From positions 1-16,152 of the forward strand of contig CAZBRS010000088.1 in assembly GCA_964494475.1 (NCBI GenBank): a stretch of 16,152 nt of DNA. Direction: 5' to 3'. The stretch is from CAZBRS01 sp964494475 (GTDB taxonomy: Bacteria; Myxococcota_A; UBA9042; CAZBRS01). The notes below the pieces were generated by a model. That model was not told where the DNA came from. It saw only the letters and a list, made by a program, of their open reading frames with translations, and made no database searches. The translations under genes and the position numbers were made by a program. Each line of letters opens with the position of its first letter. Positions within the stretch are counted from its first letter, which is position 1. Positions 1-7,179 of this stretch are shown here, in pieces.

Positions 1-2
1 CG

Positions 3-989
3 CCGCCCGCGGGCCCCGCCGCCGCGGAAGCGCCCCGCGTCGAGAACGCCCCTCCGGTCAGCCCCGAGCCCGACCCCGCGCCGTCCGCGCCGCGCCCCGC
101 GCGGGCTCCCCGCACACCCGCTGTCGTGGCCGGCGCTCCGTCCGCGCCCGCCGTGGTCACCTGGCTGGCGCCCTCCCTCCCGGTCACGCCGCTGTGGGGC
201 CCTGGCACCGCCGAGGCCGAGGCCAACCGCCAGCGCCTGCTCACCTGGTGGGGCCAACTGGGCAAGCCCGGGCACCTGACCCTCGAGGCGTTCGGCGTCT
301 CGGTCGACGAGCTGCACGACGCCCCCGAGGTCTTCCTGGCGCGCGCCGCCTTCGTGTCCCTGGCCGCCGACCTGCCCGGCGTGCGTGCGCGCCTGGCCGA
401 GAACGTGGCGCTCTACCGCCAACTGGCCGACGCCGAGCTGTTCGAGGCCTACGTGGGCACCGACGCGCCCCTCGACGAGGCCCTGCCCCCGGCCGCCTGG
501 AGCCTGGTCACCACCGGGCCCGGCCTGCGCGATCGCGGCCTCGACCTCGTGGCCCTCAAGCGCAACGTGACGGGCGACCCCGACCTGTTCGCGCGCCTGC
601 AGGCCGTGACCGACCCGGCCGAGGTCGTGCGCGAGCTCCGCGCCTCGCTGTTCGCCGGCGTCCCCTCGGTGCTGGCGCCCTACTGGCTGGTGCGCGAGCT
701 GCACCGCGCGGGCGTGCTCGGCCACGAGGCCCACGCCGTGCTCGGCGCCGTGCCGGGCTTCGAAGGGCGCCAGGCCGCCGTGCGCCTGGGCCTGCTCGAC
801 CGCGCCAGCGCCAACGGCGACGACGACCTGGTGCGCGTGGGCCGGCACCTCGCCGCCTGGTTCACCCGCGACACCGACTACGCCGAGCCCCTCGAGCTCG
901 TGCCCGCCATGGTGGGCTGCACCGAGGCCGGCCCGCGGCCCCACGCCTGCCCCTTCCACTGCGCGCACAAGCTGCCCTGGAACCTGTAG
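3..989 (+). CDS. Hypothetical protein with Pro/Ala-rich N-terminal stretch and C-terminal Cys/His cluster (5' partial)
   Basis: The frame is open from the left edge of the window, so the true start lies upstream. A GTG at 126 exists, but the roughly 40 codons before it keep strong G/C third-position bias and read as a Pro/Ala-rich linker, so I treat it as internal. The visible part is this low-complexity linker (codons to about position 140) followed by a folded-looking region of about 280 residues rich in Leu, Ala, Arg and Asp, with no membrane segment. I recognise no enzyme motif. The last 25 residues hold three Cys and several His, including a CPFHCAH stretch just before the end, which could bind a metal; that is inference. 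It converges on the L,D-transpeptidase region and ends in a hairpin that starts at its stop codon. Function unknown; the frame itself is secure. Confidence 0.75.
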   Translation, partial: PPAGPAAAEAPRVENAPPVSPEPDPAPSAPRPARAPRTPAVVAGAPSAPAVVTWLAPSLPVTPLWGPGTAEAEANRQRLLTWWGQLGKPGHLTLEAFGVSVDELHDAPEVFLARAAFVSLAADLPGVRARLAENVALYRQLADAELFEAYVGTDAPLDEALPPAAWSLVTTGPGLRDRGLDLVALKRNVTGDPDLFARLQAVTDPAEVVRELRASLFAGVPSVLAPYWLVRELHRAGVLGHEAHAVLGAVPGFEGRQAAVRLGLLDRASANGDDDLVRVGRHLAAWFTRDTDYAEPLELVPAMVGCTEAGPRPHACPFHCAHKLPWNL

Positions 990-1010
990 GGGCGTAGTGC
1001 ACTGCGCCCC
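989..1010. terminator. Hairpin between convergent genes, possible bidirectional terminator
   Basis: GGGGCGTAG (989-997) pairs with CTGCGCCCC (1002-1010) around a TGCA loop: nine base pairs including one T-G wobble. Its first base is the last base of the upstream stop codon, and it lies between two genes converging on it, so it could serve both. No T-run follows on either strand, so intrinsic termination is inferred from position and stem only. Confidence 0.5.
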
Positions 1011-1035
1011 TGCGGGAACGTCACCTCTGGACCCC

Positions 1036-1182
1036 TCACCGGACCTTGTCGGGGGGTGAGGGCAACGAACAGAACCTCGACAGGAGCGCCGGATCGTCGG
1101 TCAGCTCCCGCACGAGATCCTGCAGGTCGGCGGGCAGGTCCGAGAACGTCACGTTCCCGTCTTCGTCGATGATGATCTGCAG
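1036..1182 (-). CDS. C-terminal 48-codon coding fragment next to assembly gap
   Basis: Reading leftward from the gap, 48 codons stay open to a TGA at 1036-1038 with clear G/C third-position bias, so this is real coding sequence. The peptide is acidic and begins LQIIIDEDGNVTFSDLPADL, ending in DKVR. The start is missing in the gap. It could be the far C-terminus of the L,D-transpeptidase or the end of a separate small gene. With the gap taken as exactly 100 bases the two frames do not match, but gap length is arbitrary. The tail does not resemble the catalytic part of the transpeptidase, so I slightly favour a separate small protein. The DEDGN stretch is not an EF-hand because the conserved glycine is misplaced. 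Confidence 0.55.
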   Translation of the reverse strand: MQIIIDEDGNVTFSDLPADLQDLVRELTDDPALLSRFCSLPSPPDKVR

Positions 1183-1282
1183 NNNNNNNNNNNNNNNNNN
1201 NNNNNNNNNNNNNNNNNNNNNNNNNNNNNNNNNNNNNNNNNNNNNNNNNNNNNNNNNNNNNNNNNNNNNNNNNNNNNNNNNN
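1183..1282. other. Assembly gap (100 N)
   Basis: Exactly 100 unknown bases, the usual placeholder for a scaffold gap of unspecified size. It hides the 3' end of the L,D-transpeptidase gene and the 5' end of the fragment at 1036-1182. Distances and reading frames across it cannot be trusted. Confidence 0.98.
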
Positions 1283-3263
1283 TCTTCGCCTCGAGCGCGG
1301 ACTGGAACTCGCGATCGTTCAGCTTCATGTGCTGCGCGAAGGGCAGCAGCTTGTTCCAGTAGGCCCAGTCGTAGTGGTACACGTCGAGGAAGAACATCAC
1401 GTGCCCGCGGTCGTCGACCGAGACCGTGTTGTACTCGACGGTGACCGGGATCTTCTGGGCCAGCGTGACGGGCGTCTCGACCAGCGAGTCCCACACGCGC
1501 TGTACCTCGTCGGCCTTCATGCCCTGCACCTTCTCGAGCAGGTAGAGCCCGAGGTCGGTGGCGTTGTGGATGCGCATGCAGCCGTGGCTGAAGGCCCGGA
1601 TGGTCCGCTCGAAGAAGGGCTTCTGGGGCGTGTCGTGCAGGTAGATGCCGAAGGGGTTCTTGAAGTCGAGCTTGATGCGGCCGAGCGCGTTGTCGTCGCC
1701 CTCGCCCTGGGTGATGCTCTCGGTGCCGTCGGGCTTGATCTCGATGGTGTAGTTCTTGTGCTCGAAGTAGGCCGGGTCGCCGATGAGCTCGAGCTCGAGC
1801 TCGTCCATGGTGATGCGGTCGGGCACGCGCCACTTGGGGTTCAGCACGATGGTCTCGATGACCGACTGGAGCTGGCGCGAGTAGTTGAAGGGTCCGATCT
1901 CCTTGCGCTTCTCGTCGAGCTCGATGTTCACGTTGCCGCACACGATGCGGTGGCGGCGGGCCACCTGGCCGTTCTCCCACACCTCCAGCTCGAACTGCGG
2001 CAGGTTGACGCGGAAGAAGAAGGGCGCCGACGTGTCGATGCGGCTGTCGCGCCAGCGCTGCAGGCTGAGCTCGATGGACTCGATGCGCTCCTCGACGGGC
2101 TTGTTCAGGGACTTCAGGGTGGTCTCGGACAGCTTGCCGTCCACGTCGATCTGGTGGGTGGTCTGGTAGTCCTTCACGGCCTGCTGCAGGTCGGCGTCGA
2201 ACGTGCCGTCCAGTACGCCCGCGAAGTAGCCCTCGACCTGCAGGCGCTCCTTCAGGCGCTTGACGGCGTCGCCCTTGGCACCCCGCGCCATGCCCTTCGG
2301 GGCCTGCAGCTTCGGCCATCCGCCGGCCTCGGCCAGCGCGCGGTAGCGCTTGAGGCCGTCGAGGGTCTTGCGATAGAGCGGAAGCTGCGGCTCGAGACCC
2401 TTCAAGGTGGCGAGCGGCGCCTCGCGGGCCTGATCGAGCGCCGCGACGAGCATCGGCTCGGCGGCGGAGATGGCGGCCTTGGGGCTGCGCGTGATCTCGT
2501 AGGGGTCGGCGCGGATCAGCACCTTGAAGTCGACGTAGAAGCGCGCCACGGCCCGCGTGAGCCGTCCGTCGAGCTCGGCCAGCGCGGCCAGGTACGGCGC
2601 GCGCGCCGTGGCGTTGGCGGCCACCCAGTCGGGGAAGCCGGCCAGCGGGTCGGGGCCCGCCTCCCTGACGCCCAACGCCTCGGCCAGCTTCGCGAGCCCC
2701 GCGTCGTCGGGCACCTCGCGCACCTCGGCCAGCGCCTTCCAGGCCGCGCCGTAGCGAGCGTCGGCCTCGGCCGCCTGGCGCGCCGCGGCCAGGGCGGTGA
2801 GGGCGGCCTCGGCCGGGGGCAGCGCCTCCGCCAGCCCGGGCAGGTCGTAGAGATCGAGGTGCCGCAGGGCGTGATCGGGGAGCTCCTGCAGGTACGCCAC
2901 GACCTCCTTCAAGGTCGCGGCCTCCGCGTCGGGCCGAGCGAACAGCAGCGTCCAGCCGGCCTTCTCGTAGTACGCGGCCACGAGGGGCGAGGTCGAGTCC
3001 TTCTCTGCCGGTGGCAGTCCCGCGCGCACCGCGTGCTTCACCGCCACGGCGATGTCGGCGTCGGCGCCCGAGCGAGCCTGTATGGCCGCCGTCAGGCTGG
3101 CCCGCTGGCCCTCGGTCACCAGCGGCTTCGGCGCCGCCGGGGCCGACACCGCCGAGGGCGCAGGCACGGCGGGCTCCTGGGGGCCGCACGAGGCGCAGGC
3201 CCACAGGCCCGTGAAGATGGCCATGAGAGGGAGGAACCGCACGAACTGCTTTGCAAATCGCAT
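1283..3263 (-). CDS. Lipoprotein L,D-transpeptidase with peptidoglycan-binding domain (LdtD/YcbB-like), 3' partial
   Basis: Predicted periplasmic peptidoglycan cross-linking enzyme: L,D-transpeptidases form 3-3 links between meso-diaminopimelate residues or attach other amines or proteins to stem peptides. At least 660 residues are visible. Order: a signal peptide with lipobox-like LWAC/CASC near residues 20-26, an Ala-rich helical region to about 320 of the kind seen as a scaffold in LdtD proteins, a PG_binding_1 domain at about 326-387 (GxKGDAVKRLKxxLxxxGY), then the YkuD catalytic domain from about 413 to 590. The active site is SHGCMRIHN, with catalytic Cys562, preceded by the LHDTP histidine. 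The ATG at 3263 is chosen because it begins the signal peptide and lies about 20 bases from a very good promoter. The C-terminus is lost in the assembly gap, but the catalytic domain is complete. Function is confident; the exact reaction (3-3 cross-linking or protein anchoring) is not. Confidence 0.92.
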
Positions 3264-3288
3264 GGAGCACCGGTCGACAGTCGGGCGG

Positions 3289-3317
3289 ATTCTACGGGCG
3301 GGGCGGGGGTGTGTCAA
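3289..3317 (-). promoter_or_regulatory. Sigma-70-type promoter of the L,D-transpeptidase gene
   Basis: On the minus strand, TTGACA (3312-3317, perfect -35) is followed by a 17-base spacer and TAGAAT (3289-3294, five of six to the -10 consensus). Transcription would start near 3282, leaving a leader of about 20 bases before the ATG at 3263. This is the best promoter match in the window. Confidence 0.75.
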
Positions 3318-3398
3318 ACGGAGGTGGGCGGGGCGATTCCCCCCTTCCCCGCCCCGGGCCTCGATGGTAAGGTTCGGCGTCTGCAATCGGAGGCTCCC

Positions 3399-4652
3399 AT
3401 GCCCAACAAGCTCGCGCTCTTTGGTGGCACGAAGTACCGCACGCGGCCGTTCCCGGCGTGGCCTCCCTTCGGCGAGGGCGAGCGCGAAAAGCTGATGCGC
3501 ACGCTCGAGTCGCGCGATTGGGGCGGCTACCCCGAGCCCAACACGCGGGCGCGCCAGTTCGCCGCGCGCTTCGCCGAGTACCACGGCGCCAAGCACGGCA
3601 TCTGCTGCGCCAACGGCTCGATCACGCTCGAGGTCGCCTTGCGGGCCGCGGGCCTGAAGGCCGGCGACGAGGTCATCACCACGCCGCTCACCTGGGTGGC
3701 GTCGGCCGTGTGCGCCGTGCACCTCAACATGGTGCCGGTCTTCGCCGACGTCGATCCCCGGACCTACTGCATCAGCCCCGACGCCGTCGAGGCCGCCATC
3801 ACGCCGAAGACGCGCGCCATCGTGGCCGTGCACCTCGGCGCCAACCTCTGCGACATGGATCGGCTGCTCGCCATCGCCGAGAAGCACGGGCTCGTCCTCA
3901 TCGAGGACTGCGCCCACGCCCACGGCGCGCGCTGGAAGGGCAAGGGCGTCGGCAGCATGGGTCACTTCGGCAGCTTCAGCTTCCAGTCGTCCAAGCTGAT
4001 GACGGCGGGCGAGGGCGGCCTCGTGACCTGCAACGACGACGTGCTGGCCGAGAAGGTGCACTCGCTCGTGAACTGCGGACGCAAGGAGCCCGGGTACAAC
4101 AGCTTCGAGGGCCGCCTGCTCGGCTGGAACGCCCGCCTCAGCGACCTGCAGGCGGCGGTGCTCCTCGGCCAGATGGACCACCTGCACGAGGACACCCTGA
4201 AGCGGGAGAAGATGCTGCGCCTCTTCGTCGAGAAGCTGGCCGTCCGGGTGCCGGGCCTCACGCCGAACTTCTGGGACCCGCGCATCACCACGCGCACCGC
4301 CTACCAACTGGTCCTGCGCTACGACCAGCAGGCGTTCGAGGGCGTGCACCGCGACCTCTTCCTGCAGGCCCTCGAGGCCGAGGGCGTCGAGCTCGACGGC
4401 ACGTTCTACATCCAGATGCAGGACAACCCGCTGTTCCACGTGACCGCCGACGAGTGGCCCCTGATCCGCCCGCGCTACGGCGACAAGATCGACGGCAGCA
4501 AGGTGGTCACGCCGGTGGCCGAGAAGGCCGGTTACCACGAGGCCGTGTGGATGCACTACCCCCACTTCATGGGCACCGAAGAGGATCTCGACGACGTCGT
4601 CGGCGCCATCTGCAAGGTGCGCGACAACCTCGGCGAGCTCAAGAACGACTAG
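3399..4652 (+). CDS. DegT/DnrJ/EryC1/StrS-family PLP-dependent aminotransferase
   Basis: Sugar- or cyclitol-type aminotransferase, 417 residues, normal for the family. These enzymes move an amino group from Glu or Gln to a keto-sugar or keto-cyclitol using PLP. Visible marks: FGGTKYRTRPFPAWPP at the N-terminus, as in the AHBA synthase/StsC-like branch; CANGSITLEVAL for cofactor phosphate binding; the EDCAHAHGA motif with Asp170 for the PLP ring nitrogen; and FSFQSSKLMTAGEGG with Lys199 as the Schiff-base lysine. The start is set by the ATG at 3399 with CGGAGG six bases upstream. A weak -10-like TAAGGT at 3368 would give a leader of about 20 bases. It is first in a cassette with an oxidoreductase 21 bases downstream, the classic pairing of a dehydrogenase that makes a ketone and an aminotransferase that uses it. 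The N-terminus suggests a cyclitol (inosose-like) substrate; that is inference. Confidence 0.9.
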   Translation: MPNKLALFGGTKYRTRPFPAWPPFGEGEREKLMRTLESRDWGGYPEPNTRARQFAARFAEYHGAKHGICCANGSITLEVALRAAGLKAGDEVITTPLTWVASAVCAVHLNMVPVFADVDPRTYCISPDAVEAAITPKTRAIVAVHLGANLCDMDRLLAIAEKHGLVLIEDCAHAHGARWKGKGVGSMGHFGSFSFQSSKLMTAGEGGLVTCNDDVLAEKVHSLVNCGRKEPGYNSFEGRLLGWNARLSDLQAAVLLGQMDHLHEDTLKREKMLRLFVEKLAVRVPGLTPNFWDPRITTRTAYQLVLRYDQQAFEGVHRDLFLQALEAEGVELDGTFYIQMQDNPLFHVTADEWPLIRPRYGDKIDGSKVVTPVAEKAGYHEAVWMHYPHFMGTEEDLDDVVGAICKVRDNLGELKND

Positions 4653-4673
4653 CACTGCGACGGGAGGTTCCAG

Positions 4674-5837
4674 ATGAAGGCGCCGCTCGGCCTCGGCATC
4701 GTCGGCAGCGGGTTCATCGCGGGCGTGCACGTGCAGGCCCTGAAGGACAACCCCCGGGCGCGGCTGGTGGCGCACGCCGACATCGACCCGGCGCGTGGTG
4801 AAGCCTTCCGCGCCGAGCACGGCCTGCCGCGGGGCTACGCCAGCCACCTCGAGCTGCTGGCCGACCCCGGCGTCGACGCCGTGGTGCTGGGCGTGCCGAA
4901 CTTCCTGCACCACCGGCTGGCCATGGACTGCTTCGCCGCCGGCAAGCACGTGATCTGCGAGAAGCCGCTGGCCCTCACGCTCGAGGAGGCCCGCGCCATG
5001 GCCGACGCGGCCCAGGCCAGGGGCCTGGTGCTCGGCTACGCCGAAGAGCTCTGCTTCGTGCCCAAGTACGAGCGCGCGAAGCAGCTCATGGAGTCCGGCG
5101 GCATCGGCGCCGTCTACCAGGCGCGCCAGTGCGAGAAGCACGCGGGGCCCTACAGCCCCTGGTTCTTCCGGCGCGACCAGGCCGGCGGCGGCATCACCAT
5201 GGACATGGGTTGCCACGCCATCGAGGCCATCCGCTGGGCGCTCGGCAAGCCGAAGGTCAAGGCCGTCACGGCCTGGATGAACACCTTCTCGTGGACGCTC
5301 GACAAGGTGCGCGCGCAGTTCGGCGGCTGGGACCCCGCGCTGATGACCCAGCCGAAGGCCCTCGAGGACCACGTGATCGTGCTCCTCGAGTTCGAGAACG
5401 GCGTGCTCGGGCAGGCCGAGTCGTCGTGGGCCCTGCAGGGTGGCATGGTGAGCACGCTCGAGCTCTTCGGGCAGGAGGGCGTGATCCACGCCGACATGCT
5501 GAAGGGCTCGTGGCTCAGCGCCTACAGCGAGAACGGCTTCCCGAACCTCTGGGAGCCGAACCGCGGGTGGTGCCAGCCCGACTGGGAGTGGGCCCGCAAC
5601 AACGGCTACCCCCAGGAAGACGCCCACTTCGTCGACTGCATCCTCGACGGCAAGGCGCCCCTCGAGTCGGCCGACGACGGCTTCGCCGTGCTCGAGATCA
5701 TGCTGGCCGCCTACCACAGCGCCGGCACCGGCCAGCGGGTCGAGCTGCCCTTCCGGCCGCGGGGAATCGAACGCCCGGTGGACCTGTGGTGGCATCCGCG
5801 CCATGATCTGGGGCGCGGCCCCATCCAAGAGGTCTAG
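4674..5837 (+). CDS. Gfo/Idh/MocA-family NAD(P)-dependent oxidoreductase
   Basis: 387-residue sugar or cyclitol dehydrogenase. The N-terminal Rossmann fold begins GLGIVGSGFIAG (residues 6-17), giving the GxGxxA-type dinucleotide site. The family EKP motif is at 96-98 (CEKPLALT) with the catalytic-type lysine Lys97. The C-terminal substrate domain carries the DMGCHAIE motif with His181, as in inositol 2-dehydrogenases and related enzymes. The ATG has GGGAGG eight bases upstream. It follows the DegT aminotransferase by 21 bases and overlaps the next gene by 35 bases, so the genes are very likely cotranscribed. The obvious model is oxidation of a hydroxyl to a ketone for amination by the neighbour; the reverse or an epimerisation is possible. 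A Trp-rich stretch in the last third (NLWEPNRGWCQPDWEW) is unusual and may shape the substrate pocket. The family is certain, the substrate unknown. Confidence 0.9.
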   Translation: MKAPLGLGIVGSGFIAGVHVQALKDNPRARLVAHADIDPARGEAFRAEHGLPRGYASHLELLADPGVDAVVLGVPNFLHHRLAMDCFAAGKHVICEKPLALTLEEARAMADAAQARGLVLGYAEELCFVPKYERAKQLMESGGIGAVYQARQCEKHAGPYSPWFFRRDQAGGGITMDMGCHAIEAIRWALGKPKVKAVTAWMNTFSWTLDKVRAQFGGWDPALMTQPKALEDHVIVLLEFENGVLGQAESSWALQGGMVSTLELFGQEGVIHADMLKGSWLSAYSENGFPNLWEPNRGWCQPDWEWARNNGYPQEDAHFVDCILDGKAPLESADDGFAVLEIMLAAYHSAGTGQRVELPFRPRGIERPVDLWWHPRHDLGRGPIQEV

Positions 5838-7179
5838 CCTGCCCGCCACGACCGACCAGCTCTCTCCCTTCGTCGCGACCCTGCGCGCCGACGTCGAGTC
5901 GTCGCTGCGGGCCCTGCTGGCGCTGCCGCCGACCGTGGCGCTCGCCTGGGAGGCCCACTGCCTCGATCGGGAGGCCGGGACCGGGGTGCTCAAGCTGCAG
6001 GTGGGCCGCGCGCCGGACCAGGTGACCCTCGGCCTCACGATCGCGGCCCGAGCCGGGGGCAGCGTGCTCGACGTCGAGCGCCCACGGCTCGCTTACCGCG
6101 ACCTCGGCGAGGTCTCGCGGAACGAACTCCGGCTGGTGCGGCACCTCCTGGCGGCGGCCGAGCGGGCCCCCCGGTCCGCGAGCGAGCGTGTACTGGCTGC
6201 CGTGCCGGCCTTCTGGGCCTACGCCGACGTCGACGACTGGATGTACCGGCAGATCAACGACACGGGGCGCCCCTGCGCCACCGTTCGGCTGGGCTTCCGC
6301 TGCAACCAGCGCTGCGGCTTCTGCTGGCAGGGGCGCCACTGGCCCGAGCCACCCTCCGAGCTGTACGCGCGCTGGATCGACGAGATCGCCGCCCTCGGCA
6401 TCCTCTCCCTCACGTTTTCGGGGGGCGAGCCCACGCTGCACCCGGATCTCCCCGCGCTGGTGCGGCGCGCGGCGTCGAAGGAGCCCGCCATCGGGGTCGG
6501 GCTGCAGACCAACGCCATCCGGCTGCGCAACGTCCTGTACCTGAACTCGCTGCTCGACGCCGGCCTGCAGGTGGTGCTGGTCTCGTACCACAGCGCCGAT
6601 CCCGCGGCCTCCGACGCCATGACCGGCACGCGGGGCAGCCACCGCCTCACCGTGGAGGGTATCGAGGCCTGCCTGCGCCACGGGCGCTTCCGCCAGCCCG
6701 AGGTGCGCCTCAACTGCCTGGTCGAGCGCGCCAACGTGGCCGGCCTCGAGGCCCACGCGCGCGATATCGTCGAGCGCTTCGTCACGCCCTTCCCCGAGCA
6801 CCCCGTCACGGTGGTCGAGTACTCGTACCCCAACCAGTCGTACGACCGCGCCCACTGGCGACAGGCGGTCGTGCCCCTCGACGAGGTGCGGAGCCCCCTG
6901 TCGGCTGCGGCGCGCGTGCTGCGGGCGGCGGGGGTGCGCGTCGAGCTCTTCAGCGGCTGCGGCTTCCCGGCGTGCGCCGTGAGCGAAGCCCCCGAGTTGG
7001 TCCTGCGCGTCGACCTCGGGCTCCTCGACGTCAAGGACCTCGAGGGCCGAACCTGGGGCGCGGCCTGTGCCCGCTGCGCCCTGCGCGACGCCTGCCTGGG
7101 GTTGCGTCACGAGTACGTCGAGGTGCACGGCGAGCGGGGCCTCGCGCCCTTCGACGAGTCGCCCGGGGGGCGCCGATGA
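5803..7179 (+). CDS. Radical SAM protein with cysteine-rich C-terminal (SPASM/twitch-like) region
   Basis: 458 residues. The CxxxCxxC cluster motif CNQRCGFC (Cys167, Cys171, Cys174) binds the [4Fe-4S] cluster that cleaves S-adenosylmethionine, and FSGGEPTLHPDL (GGEP at 207-210) is the SAM-binding motif. The C-terminus has five further cysteines (386, 391, 422, 425, 431) followed by GLRHEYVEVHGERGLAPF, the layout of an auxiliary-cluster domain as in peptide- or sugar-modifying radical SAM enzymes. About 160 residues precede the core and match nothing I know. The ATG at 5803 overlaps the oxidoreductase by 35 bases with only a weak ribosome site; a CTG at 5839 with AAGAGG upstream is a possible shorter start. 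The stop overlaps the rhomboid ATG by 4 bases. Within this cassette it probably acts on the same small molecule, or on a peptide; no precursor peptide is visible nearby. Confidence 0.88.
   Translation: MIWGAAPSKRSSLPATTDQLSPFVATLRADVESSLRALLALPPTVALAWEAHCLDREAGTGVLKLQVGRAPDQVTLGLTIAARAGGSVLDVERPRLAYRDLGEVSRNELRLVRHLLAAAERAPRSASERVLAAVPAFWAYADVDDWMYRQINDTGRPCATVRLGFRCNQRCGFCWQGRHWPEPPSELYARWIDEIAALGILSLTFSGGEPTLHPDLPALVRRAASKEPAIGVGLQTNAIRLRNVLYLNSLLDAGLQVVLVSYHSADPAASDAMTGTRGSHRLTVEGIEACLRHGRFRQPEVRLNCLVERANVAGLEAHARDIVERFVTPFPEHPVTVVEYSYPNQSYDRAHWRQAVVPLDEVRSPLSAAARVLRAAGVRVELFSGCGFPACAVSEAPELVLRVDLGLLDVKDLEGRTWGAACARCALRDACLGLRHEYVEVHGERGLAPFDESPGGRR

Noticed and set aside
1153..1182. DEDGN segment in the fragment beside the gap as a fifth EF-hand-like site
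   Set aside because: The glycine is at position 4 instead of 6 and the closing acidic residue is misplaced, so it does not fit the 12-residue EF-hand loop.
3326..3354. GGGCGGGG/CCCCGCCC inverted repeat with a 13-base loop between the transpeptidase and aminotransferase genes
   Set aside because: It lies upstream of both likely transcription starts, so it would not form an RNA hairpin, and G/C runs of this length are expected by chance in such a GC-rich region. A DNA-level operator remains possible.
1329..3398. Plus-strand open frame in front of the aminotransferase, antisense to the L,D-transpeptidase
   Set aside because: Its translation is low-complexity Val/Leu/Gly/Arg without any motif, and the ATG at 3399 has its own ribosome site and begins the conserved domain.
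1149..6038. Very long minus-strand open frame running from the gap across the aminotransferase and oxidoreductase genes
   Set aside because: Only the part to 3263 is the transpeptidase. The rest is antisense to two clear enzyme genes and is open because high G/C third positions remove stop codons.
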